This document shows, piece after piece, positions 13,401 to 22,353 of a stretch of DNA of 64,000 bases; positions within the stretch are counted from its first letter, which is position 1; each line of letters begins with the position of its first letter. Below the pieces are notes generated by a model, which was given only the letters and a program-made list of their open reading frames with translations, searched no databases and had not been told where the DNA came from. The stretch comes from Anthoceros angustus (Eukaryota; Streptophyta; Anthocerotopsida; Anthocerotales; Anthocerotaceae), in NCBI GenBank assembly GCA_010909165.1, contig VJWM01000116.1, forward strand, positions 558,001-622,000. The letters are read 5' to 3'. A program made the translations under genes and the position numbers.

Positions 13401-13890
13401 AGCGGGAGTATTGGGATGTGTTTTGAAGGAGGAGCAAGACAAGATAAGTGGAGTTGTGGCTCCTAGCCAAGAAAACCGGCCGCCATGAGCGGATGAAGGA
13501 GGTAGGAAGCGGTTCATATTCATGCTTTGGGTAATGGAGGTCAAGGGTTTTTAGACAGTTTAAAGCGAAGTACTCAAGGGACCCAAGCTGAATGAGATAA
13601 GGGCTGTAGGAAGTAATCATGGGTCTTGGCTTTCAAAGTCGAGAGTGTATTGGAAGGAGTCCAAAATGGAACAGCCCGCTTTGGGTCCGTTGACTGGTGT
13701 AAATGGGGAGAAGGAGAAGGCTAATGTGGTGTGGGACATGTTGAAGGAGGCAGGATATCTGACTGATGAATGCGATGGGAAAGTCATGAAGGCCATCATG
13801 AAGCACAATGTTGTTGAGGACGGGTGGATGGTGAGGGAATATCTTCCCCGCAAATTGGCAAAGGATGCCGAGGCTGCTAAGGATGCATAA
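10480..13890. other. GC-richer core of the nested insertion, no recognisable protein
   Basis: Short ORFs occur on both strands; the more protein-like ones are 12484-12744, 13092-13400 and 13645-13890 on the plus strand. The last encodes a charged 81-residue peptide with GEKEKANVVWDMLKEAGYL. I do not recognise any family. These could be captured host exons or remnants of a transposase. The change in base composition relative to the TTTTACTAC-rich edges is visible by eye. Confidence 0.35.
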
Positions 13891-14184
13891 GCCTCGCCTG
13901 TGAGAGTCCCGCTTGTCTTTAGACACCTGTGTTTGTCCATGCTTTCGTTTTGCTAATGGCTGCTTTTTGCGTTGGACAATTTTGGGGCTCTGCCATAGAG
14001 ATGTTGTGTCTGTGGAGAAGACCTGAAGTGCACCTTGTGCAATGCAGGGATGAGCCAGAGACTCGAATGATGGCGTGGTCTGGTCTAGATAGTAGATTCA
14101 GGCCATATTTTGTGAACAAACTCCTAAACACTCTAAGCCCCTTTTCTTTTACAAATGCTTTTTAGGGATCATTCACTTACTACG

Positions 14185-14430
14185 ATACTTTTACTACAGA
14201 TATTTTACTACTGCTTTTCATTTCAGGCGCTTTACTATAAGGGTTTTACTACATTACTTTTACTACAAGAGTTTTATTATATTACTTTTACTACAAAAGT
14301 TTTACTACATTGCTTTTACTACAAGAGTTTTACTACATTGTTTTTACTACAAGAATTTTACTATATTACTTTTACTACAAGAGTTTTACTACATTACTTT
14401 TACTACAAGAGTTTTACTACGATCGTTTAA
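14185..14430 (+). repeat. 28-bp TTTTACTAC tandem array
   Basis: A unit of about 28 bases, made of TTTTACTACAAGAG plus TTTTACTACATTAC, recurs about six times with variants. The same core is scattered at 9930-10380, near the other edge of the nested insertion, and a related TTTACAAC array occurs at 40050-40410. The ORF through it encodes only repeats of FYYKSFTT or LLLQEFYY type and is not credible as protein. Confidence 0.85.
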
Positions 14431-14447
14431 ATTAGACCACGTTAATT

Positions 14448-14486
14448 AACCATGGTTTATTCACACCGCTTAATAAACCATGGTTT
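14448..14486. repeat. Inverted repeat around AACCATGGTTTATT
   Basis: AACCATGGTTTATT at about 14448 faces AATAAACCATGGTT about 11 bases later, forming a 14-bp stem. It lies in the AT-rich right edge of the nested insertion. Confidence 0.7.
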
Positions 14487-14767
14487 GTTAACCGATGATT
14501 TAAACGACACGAGTTAATAACTAATCATGGTTAAAATGGGTTTTACCCCGTAGTAAACGATGAAAGTAATTTATGTCGAAATTACAGTAGGCGTGAACTA
14601 ACCGTGTACGTGAAGAGAATACATCATATAAATACCGTATTAAATTATAGTATTTATCCCTATATGATGAGGACATTACCACGAAATTAACGCTTTGTCT
14701 TTACTACGGGTGTTTTTACTCGGAGTAGTAATTGCATAGTAAAGTCCGCTAAAGTCCGCTAAAGGTT

Positions 14768-16290
14768 ATGTTTTCCTTGTTGCTAGCTCTTGTTGGATAC
14801 AGTGAGAATGTGAAAGCTTACAAATTGTTTGATCCTGAAGATCACAGCCTTATCCTGGCCCGCAGTGCTACGTTCCTGGAACTCACGTGGCCAGCCTCAG
14901 AGGGAGCTGTGGCCGACTCACGGCCCGACACGGGTCGCCACCAGCCTGACTCCCCTTCACATTTCCCGCAGGACGATGGCGATCCTCTTGAGGACACTAA
15001 CTCCGAGGACGAGGGCGGCGACTTTCCGTCTCTGCCGGACGTGGAGGGAGAAGACGCTGCCCTTGCTCCTCCAACCGACCACCAAGCCAGATCCTATACC
15101 GCTTGATCCCCGCCTGCATTTAGACTGCCGGCGCGCCACCGAGCTCTTGCCTGTTGACAAGGTGCCGCCTCAAGCCGGGCCTTCGGCTCGCATCGCGTCA
15201 CACCGCCGCTAGCATAGTGGGTGAGCCCCTCACCGGGCTTGATTCTCGGACCTCTTTCGGCTCACTGTCTGCAGCTCACTTCTCGCCACCTTCACTGGCG
15301 GAGGAGCCTACCACACTTACCCAAGCTCTCTCTGGCCCTGAATCCTCCAAGTGGTGGCTCGCGGTGGAGGATGAGTACCAAAGCCTTGTGAAGAACAAGA
15401 CCTGGGAGCTGGTCGATCCACCCCTTGGAAGGAAGCCGATCAGCTGCAAATGGACGTTTAAGCTCAAGCTTAACGCCCAAGGCCAGGTTGCCCGCTTCAA
15501 GGCCCACTTGGTAGCCCGAGGCTTCTCTCAAGTTGAAGGGCTCGACTACCAGGAAAATTTCTCCCCTGTTGTGCGAGCCCAATCTATCCGCATCCTCCTT
15601 TCCCTTGCTGCAGAACTTGACCTAGAGTTGCACCAGATGGATGTGTGCACAGCGTTCCTATTCGGAGCAGTCGACGAGGAGCTATACATGGATCAGCCCG
15701 AGGGCTATGTCAGCAAACAGTTCCCACACAAAGTGTTGAGACTCAAGAAGTGCATTTACGGCCTCAAACAGAGTGGCTGTGTCTGGTATACCACCATGCA
15801 CTCTTATTACCTCCTTAGTGTTTCTTTTGTCCAAAGCTCGGCACATGGGAACGTTTACAGGCTATCTCGGGGACCCCACTTCATGCTCCTTGCCCTTTAC
15901 GTGGATGACCTCATCCTCGCCACCAATAGCCAAGCCATGTTAGATGAGGTGAAGCAGCTGCTGAGCACCCGTTTTGAGATGAAAGACATAGGCGAACTCC
16001 AGTTCTGCCTTGGAATCCAAATTCTCAGGGACAGAGCTCAAGGCAGTCTGGTCATCCACCAGCACAAGTACATCAAGGAAATATTATCAAGATTCAAGCG
16101 GACCAAGCTAGGCCCGTCAACACCCCCTATGCTGTTGGCACGAAGCTTACAGCGGATCAGTTCCCTACCGCCATGCCGTGGGCAGCCTTATCTTCGTCAG
16201 CGGATGGACCAGACCCGACATCCAGTACTCCGTTTCCTTAGTATCACAATTCTTAGAATCACCTGGAAAGGCACACTGGGCAGCGGTTAA
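14768..16290 (+). pseudogene. copia pol, second part: integrase C-end and reverse transcriptase
   Basis: The frame at 14768 gives LVGYSENVKAYKLFDPE, the end of the integrase region that precedes RT in copia. The 15154-16290 frame holds the copia RT: WELVDPP, CKWTFKLK, VARGFSQVEG, QMDVCTAFLFG and the catalytic LYVDDLILA (YVDD at about 15900). GYVSKQ is followed by YGLKQSG, the usual conserved block. After ILSRFKR (about 16100) the frame is lost and continues elsewhere, so the protein is broken. Confidence 0.88.
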
Positions 16291-16852
16291 GAGGGTCTTC
16301 CGCTACCTTAAGAACCCTCACATACGGCCTGGCATACAAAAGCGAAGGCACAGGGAAGCTGTCGCTTGTGGGATACACCGATGCAGATTGGGCCTCCAAC
16401 CCCAACTCACGGAAGAGCCTTAGTGCACACTGTTTCCTCTTGTCCTCCGCAGCGGTGAACTGGAGTTGCAAGAAGCAAACCTCCATCGCCCTCTCCTCCA
16501 CAGAAGCAGAGTATAAATCACTTACCGATGCTGCGAAGGAGGCAGAGTGGGAGAGAGCCTTCCTGGCCGACATCGACCAGAAGCAGGACAATCCTACACC
16601 CCTACATTGTGATAACATATCAGCCCTGGCTTTGGTTGCAAATCCCAAGTTCCACGCCAAGACAAAGCACATCGAGATTCAACATCACTACATACGGGAT
16701 GTAGTTGAGCGGGGCGTAGTGAAGCTACCTACATCTCAACGGAGGACAATGCTGCGGACATATTGACCAAGGGTCTACCCAAGCTACGCCACTACCAGCA
16801 CATGCTCAAGCTAGGCTTGATCGACTTCTCACCCGAACTCGCCGTAGCCTGA
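16178..16852 (+). pseudogene. copia RT C-end and RNase H
   Basis: SGWTRPDIQYSVSLVSQF and VKRVFRYLK (16178-16320) are the RT/RNase H connection. The RNase H domain (16368-16766) shows GYTDADWA, ALSSTEAEY and LHCDNISAL with its acidic residues. A further shift leads to ADILTKGLP, the usual C-terminal end of copia polyproteins, which runs to about 16852. Frameshifts make it non-functional. Confidence 0.85.
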
Positions 16853-16950
16853 GGCAGAAGAGAAGACTTAGCCTTCAGAGGGAGCATGCCACAGAGGAGT
16901 GTCACATTCCATGGAAGATAGTCTCCATCACTGGCCAGGTTACGCTCAGC

Positions 16951-16961
16951 TTAAGAGGGAG
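16951..16961 (+). other. Polypurine tract before 3' LTR
   Basis: TTAAGAGGGAG lies directly before the 3' LTR. It is the expected plus-strand priming site and fixes the LTR start at 16962. Confidence 0.8.
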
Positions 16962-17186
16962 TATTACGGAACGGTTAATCTGCCCGTAACCCTGCCCGTA
17001 ATCTAGTTACCGTTTAGAGGGTTAGGTCACTACGAAAGGGTGTGCCTCTTCATGAACGGACACCCTACACCATACCTTAAAACACACCTTGTGTACCTTT
17101 TGTTTAACTAATTAACGAAGAACATATCTTGCGTAGCATCATGGGTTAGATGCATGCTACACAATCCTATTGCTAGGTTTTTCTCA
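16962..17186 (+). repeat. 3' LTR of the copia element
   Basis: It begins TATTACGGAACGG and ends TTTTTCTCA, exactly 225 bp as in the 5' LTR. About nine substitutions separate the two copies and no indels are seen. The first dinucleotide has mutated from TG to TA. Confidence 0.92.
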
Positions 17187-17339
17187 ATATACTTGTTTGA
17201 AACCCTCGCAAGAACTATAAGATGACATGAAGCATGTTTTTATTTCATTTTTGTGTAATGAGGGAGAAACATTAGAAATCCTGCTCTCACAAACTGAGGA
17301 CTAACTTGCTCCTTAAACTTGGGACTACAACGTACTCAT

Positions 17340-17474
17340 GATGATGATGAGTGATTGTATCCATGGCACAGTCATCTTCACTATCATGCATATTATGATA
17401 TTGATGTTGTGTCGTATGCATCAATATCAAAATATGCATGATAGTGATAATGTCCATGCAATGGATACAATCCC

Positions 17475-17485
<11 letters not shown>
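17340..17485. repeat. Long imperfect hairpin (67-bp arms, 12-base loop)
   Basis: The left arm 17340-17406 pairs with the right arm 17419-17485. About 59 of 67 positions are complementary and there are no indels. The outer ends run into GATGATGATGAG and CTCATCATCATC, and the right side continues as an ATC array to 17520. The shape fits a MITE, a recent local inverted duplication or a microRNA-like precursor. No expression signal can be judged from the sequence. Confidence 0.82.
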
Positions 17486-17519
<34 letters not shown>

Positions 17520-17520
17520 A
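17476..17520 (+). repeat. ATC trinucleotide microsatellite
   Basis: About fourteen uninterrupted CAT/ATC units follow the right arm of the hairpin. The matching ATG run on the left side of the hairpin has only four units, so the right side has expanded. Confidence 0.95.
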
Positions 17521-17898
17521 TAGAATTAATAGAAATTAATGCCAATTCCTTGACGTGCTTTGGACCTAGTGAGGCTATATGTTCAAGATGCACCATGTAC
17601 CTTGTAGACGTCGAAATGCCCTTTCCACAACAATCCTGCTTGAGCTATAGATATTAGTTATTAAACGGTTAGGTCTTTGAACGTGTTCAAGTTTTTGCTT
17701 GGGAAAAGGATTCTAGCAAGCCAAGCCTATAGTAATAGAAATTTGCCTGCATCACCAATTATGTATTCCTAGATCTTGTGAGGTCCCGCAAGTATATCAG
17801 CTCCATGAAGTCATTCCTTGTCATCTCCTAGTTGCTATAGATTAGAATTACTAAGAACAGTATATAACTCCATGAAGTCATTCCTTGTTTGGCGACTA

Positions 17899-17948
17899 TT
17901 CCAGTCTTTAGCGACTAGGAGACTTCTCCTAGTCGCTATAGACTGGAA
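17899..17948. repeat. Palindrome with 24-bp arms
   Basis: TTCCAGTCTTTAGCGACTAG on the left is mirrored by CTAGTCGCTATAGACTGGAA on the right, with one mismatch in this part and a two-base centre. A related single copy of the right half lies upstream at about 17823-17860, next to a repeated CTCCATGAAGTCATTCCTTG. Confidence 0.8.
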
Positions 17949-18716
17949 TTACTAAGAACTCTGGAATCATTTACACTAGCTATACGTTGCTAGCAGCTGT
18001 GTAGCCAGCCAGTATAAACATCAATGAAGTGCATACTCATGAATACAATACCTTAAAGGGTGATGCTATAGTTTCTCTTGTGATCAAAGTAAGCTTTTGA
18101 GATGAGACCTGGAGAAAATCCAGTTCATCGATAGCTCCTTTGCAATTTGGCTACCGAGCTCGGACGTGATTCTTGAAACCCATCTCCACCTCAATTTCTC
18201 TCTCTCCTGTTGGCCACTTGACATGGTGGTGCATGAGAAGTGAGTGATCGCACAAACCGTCATACAACCTTCAAGTTGGACAGTGTAGACTCTTGAAACT
18301 ATAGACTCTGCAACCACTTTCAGAGAATCTCTAGCCGCCCAAACTAGTCAAATCCATAGCCACCTATTTTGCAACATGCGACTTCTTGGTTGGTAGGGTG
18401 ATAAGACTTGTTTTGCAATAGCGACTTCTAGGTTGGTAGGGTAATGAGACCTAGAAGAGGATATGTGTGGTCAAGTCTGAAGCAACAACACTGCAAATGT
18501 ATTTGAATGTGGGTGAAGAGACTTTGATCGTATCCCTCCATCTATCAGGATCATCAGTTGGGATAATTGGCATGAACTTTGCCCATCAATGAAGTGATCG
18601 TGACTTGATGTAATGTATATCTACTCTTCTTTGGCGCTTTCAATTAAATTGAGCTGCTGTGCAAAACATTGTAGTGAGAAGATAATATATTATTCGCAAC
18701 TTTACTGGAAAATACA

Positions 18717-19170
18717 CCGGAGTCTCCAAAATTTAAAGGCAACAAGCCTATAGTAGTTATAACTGCGATGTGGTATGTTCAGCGTCAAGAATTGCTACTA
18801 TTGCGATCATAAGTACAAGAATGAAGCAATTATGAGAATCAGCCATCGCAGCATTGCCGAGAACCAAATGAGTAGGTAGAAATGTATACCACCGGGACCT
18901 TTCGTTTCATGCGGGTAAGGGTCCTTAAACTCTAGCAATTTTAAGCCATGTGTATATTTCTTTCGGTACATGGAAAGTGCCCTAAATCATTTCACTCAAA
19001 TTGTGTTTGGTGCACATGAAAACGAGTGCTTATGTACCACTTTAATTATGATAATACAATTGACTGAAAGTGTCCAATATTCATTAAAATTATGGTTAAA
19101 AAGCCTTATAATGTGCAACTATTTCCAATAAGATAGGACATGAAAGAGTTACGGATTAGATACAATAAGG
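18717..19170 (+). repeat. Dispersed repeat, copy B
   Basis: This matches 1838-2340 in the same orientation with ordered shared blocks such as AACCAAATGAGTA, ACCGGGACC, TTTTAAGCCATG, TTAATTATGATAATACAA and ATTCATTAAAATTATGG. The two copies lie on opposite sides of the copia element, about 16.9 kb apart. Confidence 0.75.
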
Positions 19171-19585
19171 TAAGACTTTGGCCTCCTCACAACACTCTTG
19201 CGTTGCATATATGGAGGACAAGCTATGACATGAGCTTGTCTTTATGTAAAAAGGTTTATATATACTAGCCCTTGGCATCACCATGCATATTCCTAAGATA
19301 TCTTATTGGCATCAATATATGCCAGAAATATCCTAAGAATACACTATAATATGCAAGGAATGTGCTAAAGCATATTACTTGTGCTTATCCACTTAGCTAT
19401 TGCTATCTATATTTAATTAACACTAATTAACTCTTAATTATCATAATCAACTAAGATTAAATAATAATTACTTACTTACTTAAAGATAAGTAATTAGATT
19501 AATTAATGCTAATGAAACATTAAACCCAAGTGTAGAAATTAGTGTCACATGGCATGACATTAGTGAGCTTGTCCTTGAGTCAAGG

Positions 19586-19728
19586 GCAATAGCCAGTTGG
19601 GCGTAGATAGCTAGACTAAAAGTGTGTATTCAATAGTAGTAGCCAGTTGGGCGTAGATAGCCAAACCCAAGTCTGTATTCAAGGGCAGTAGCCAGTTGGG
19701 CATCAATAGCCAGACTCAAGTGTGTATT
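19586..19728 (+). repeat. Tandem repeat of about 49 bp, three copies
   Basis: Each copy contains TAGCCAGTTGGGC, then a TAGC(C) segment and GTGTATTC or CTGTATTC. It lies just upstream of the GC-rich minisatellite. Confidence 0.85.
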
Positions 19729-19874
19729 CTGGAATAAAGAGCAGCACTTCGAGGGTGTGGTTTGCGAGTCGTCAGCAGACGGCAGGTACTTGGAGCCTTG
19801 TCGTGAGATTGAGAGTGCTGAAAGTTGTGTAAGTTTTTGTGTGGAGTGAATTGGCGAGGTCCTAGACTGCTGGG

Positions 19875-20480
19875 AGAGGACTTGCCGCTTCCCAACTTCC
19901 CAGCACTTGCCGCTTCCCAGCACTTGCTGCTTCCCCGCTTCCCAGCACTTGCCGCTTCCCAGCTTCCCAGCACTTGCCGCTTCCCCGCTTCCCAGCACTT
20001 GCCGCTTCCCAACTTCCTAGCACTTGCCGCTTCCCAGCTTCCGAGCACTTGCCGCTTCCCAGCTTCCCAACACATGCCGTTTCCTAGCTTCCTCTGCCTC
20101 CGCCTCCCAACACTTGCCGCCCCACTTCCCAAAGACTTGCCGCTTCCCGCCTTGCCGCTTCCCAGCACTTACGCTTCCAGCTTCCCAAAGACTGCCGCTT
20201 CAGCCTTCCCAGCACTTGCCGCCTCAGCTTCCCAACACTTGCCGCCGCCTCCCCAGCCTTGCCGCCTCAGCTTCCAGCACCGCCTCCAGCTTCCCAGCAC
20301 TTGCCTCCCAGCCTTCCCAAGACTTGCCGCCTCCCAGCCTTCCCAGCACTTGCCGCCTCCCAGCTTCCCAGCACTTGCCGCCTCCCAGCTTCCCAGCACT
20401 TGCCGCCTCCCAGCTTCCCAGCACTTGCCGCTTCCCAGCACTTGCCGCTTCCCAACTTCCCAGCACTTGCCACTTCCCAA
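19875..20480 (+). repeat. GC-rich CTTCCCAGCACTTGCCGC minisatellite
   Basis: About 600 bases are built from CTTCCCAGC and ACTTGCCGC modules in varying order, with GCTTCC and GCCTCC variants. Long ORFs are open in several frames on both strands because the repeat lacks stops. The predicted peptides (QHLPPPSFPALAASQ type sense, WEAASAGKLGSG type antisense) are pure repeats, so I treat them as non-coding. It lies about 200 bases beyond the 3' end of the GDSL esterase gene. Confidence 0.88.
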
Positions 20481-20674
20481 CGCTGTAGTAATGCGGCATT
20501 ATTCTTTCTTTCCTATTCTTAATTATGTTTTTTAATCATTATTTGGAATTAGCGAGGACATATCCGAAGATCCTCACCGATATACCACATCCAAGAGTGG
20601 CAGATTATTGCACACGTACCTAAGCGATTTTGAACATAAAAAAACCATATGTCGGTGGGCCACCGTAAGTGCTG

Positions 20675-21941
20675 TCATTTTCTACTAGTGCCGAGAACGA
20701 TCTCCTCATATGGGTGCACGTAGTCATAGATTGTTGGCTCGGGAAAATCCTTAGGCAAAGAGCTCCAGTGCAAAGAAGGGTGCCAATCTGTTCGCTTCAA
20801 ATTCTCGAGAAGGCTCTCGAGAAGAATCCTACTTCCTGTGGAGGCTAGGTGCATACCATCTCTGAATCCATAACAGAAGACCATAAAGTTTAGTAACAGA
20901 CTGATGAAAGCGTACGGAGAAAACCCAGAGAAACTAGACACTAGTGGCCTTGGCCTGTGCGTTTGGACTGATCTTACGTCAAGCACTTGGTTTCCCAGTC
21001 GGGCTCTTGTTGCAGGGAGGTCCACAAGTCGATCACTCCAACATCCAGTTCATGAGCAACACTCCTGCAGGCCGCAGCATACTCCCCAGCTCGCTCGTTA
21101 GTCCGATCCAAGTACTCCCCAGCTTCTGGCACCCCAAATTTGTCCCTGAAAATCACCAACTAGCTATCATGCTTTAGGTGCAGGTCCAAACAGACAGATT
21201 ATACAACTTGGTAGGATGTACAAAAGCATGTATCATGGGCAGCCAACCTGGCCACTGCCCGGCGTGCTTCTTCGTTGATTGGGGGAGCCGTGATGAGGAT
21301 CACTCTCGTGGTTTCAGACAGTCCCTGCCCCACCCACGCACGCGTCGGTAAGCTGCACCCAGCACGCTCAGCAAACTGAATCCTATCGTACTAGTCTGCC
21401 ATAGGATGCAATGACGCACTCCCCCACCTTCAGATGGGTAGCGATACGCCGCAAGTTGTCCTTGAATTCAGGGATAGGGACAGCCTGTCCCCTACCAGAA
21501 GGAACAGGAACCGCTGCATCGTTTGCTCCAAAGAAGACTGTAACGAGATCCGGCTGCCTGGGAGCATCCTGGAAACCATCGGCAGACATCGGCTTCCCCT
21601 CATTCAGCATACAAGTGGCAAGCATCAAAAAAACAAATCTCAAGGTCACCTTGGGAAACAAGCTTTCCAAGACCGTCACAGCTCGGCGGGTGTTCCATCC
21701 GGAGAATCCTCTGAGTAGAACGTCAGCCTGAGGGTTCACACAGTCAAAAGTGTGGCAGGTCTCCAAGTAAGAAAATCACCCACTTTCGTATCCCAACAAC
21801 ATGAATCATAGCAACATGTGCTCCGCGCACCTTTCGAGAATAGAGATCCGTGAGCGCAGCTCCCCAGCCTCCTTCCTCGAATGAGAATTCGGTCATGGAC
21901 GCACCAAACAGCACAAACAGAGGTCGGGTGTGCCCCGCCAT
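20675..21941 (-). CDS. GDSL/SGNH esterase, IAH1-like
   Basis: The gene encodes a 253-residue SGNH hydrolase related to isoamyl acetate-hydrolysing esterase (yeast IAH1 and its plant homologues), which cleaves short ester or acyl groups. Exons in coding order are 21941-21831, 21727-21650, 21568-21428, 21324-21248, 21145-20978 and 20861-20675; all introns are GT-AG and all phases agree. The nucleophile Ser15 lies in LFGASMTEF (block I), GAND at residues 77-80 is block III, and Asp193 and His196 lie in DGMHL (block V). The GGWGAAL and FFGANDAA stretches are typical of this subfamily. There is no signal peptide, so a cytosolic enzyme is likely. The ATG at 21941 gives the family-typical MAGxxRPLFVLFG start. 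Confidence in exon structure is high; the substrate is unknown. Confidence 0.93.
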
Positions 21942-22353
21942 TGCCGTATCATGAACGATATCCACCCACAAGAACAGATTCCTCACGGTTGCCCACCAAC
22001 ACCCGTTCGCAGCCCGTCTGAAAGCGTGACCGCCACGGAGGTGGCTGGTGCGAACCTCCCTCAAACTGGTCCCCTAACGATTTGGCATCCAATGCTTCCT
22101 TCGTTGGGAATTGCGTATGCTTATTTGATCGTCGAGACTATCACATGCCTGCTGTACTGAATTCCGAACCTTTAACGCATGACGGCGTTCATGCCCACTG
22201 TCGTTTGCGTCCGCAGGGGATAGTGGGCATCAACCTTCGTCATTCCTTCCTTCCAAAACCCATCACTCTGGGTTCCACAGATACCACACAGCCTTGACCA
22301 AGTGGTTTGTTCGTGACTGACCAGAGGAGTTCACAGCTGCAACTACTGTATAT
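21942..22353. other. Spacer between two minus-strand genes
   Basis: These 412 bases separate the MoCo sulfurase stop codon from the GDSL esterase start. They must hold the sulfurase 3' UTR and the esterase promoter and 5' UTR. I see no distinct motif. Confidence 0.5.

Larger units (their letters stand above)
9868..14760. mobile_element. Nested insertion in copia pol, type unresolved
   Basis: Copia protein homology ends at KLEDRS (about 9867) and resumes at LVGYSENVKAYKLF (from about 14795), which are adjacent in intact copia integrases. About 4.9 kb was therefore inserted. Both ends of the insert are rich in TTTTACTAC or TTTACAAC motifs (9930-10380 and 14180-14760), while the middle is more GC-rich (10480-13900) and may contain captured gene fragments. 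The left edge starts near GCACTACAACG, which resembles a CACTA terminus, but no matching inverted terminus is visible on the right, where CCGCTAAAGT is repeated. No transposase was recognised. The boundaries are accurate to about 20 bases. Confidence 0.75.
5543..17186 (+). mobile_element. Ty1/copia LTR retrotransposon, decayed, with nested insertion
   Basis: The element is bounded by two 225-bp direct LTRs (5543-5767 and 16962-17186). A primer-binding site follows the 5' LTR and a purine tract precedes the 3' LTR. Internal order is gag, protease, integrase, reverse transcriptase, RNase H, which is the copia order (integrase before RT). The frames contain in-frame stops and frameshifts, so it is non-autonomous. 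About 4.9 kb of unrelated DNA interrupts the integrase C-terminal region. The two LTRs differ at about nine positions (about 4 percent), which implies a moderately old insertion. The flanking five bases are GTATA on the left and ATATA on the right, an imperfect (4 of 5) target-site duplication. Confidence 0.93.
17187..19859. other. Intergenic, AT-rich, with hairpins and repeats; no gene seen
   Basis: No ORF here has family features. The stretch contains a 67-bp-arm hairpin next to an ATC array, a 24-bp-arm palindrome, a second copy of the dispersed repeat also found at 1838-2340, and a three-copy tandem at 19586-19728. Confidence 0.6.

Noticed and set aside
9868-14760. Calling the nested insertion a CACTA transposon
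   Set aside because: Only the left edge resembles CACTAC; no inverted partner or CACTA transposase was seen, so the class is left open.
19825-20535. 236-codon plus-strand ORF and several antisense ORFs in the GC-rich array
   Set aside because: They are translations of a stop-free minisatellite; all frames give short-period repeats and none has an independent feature.
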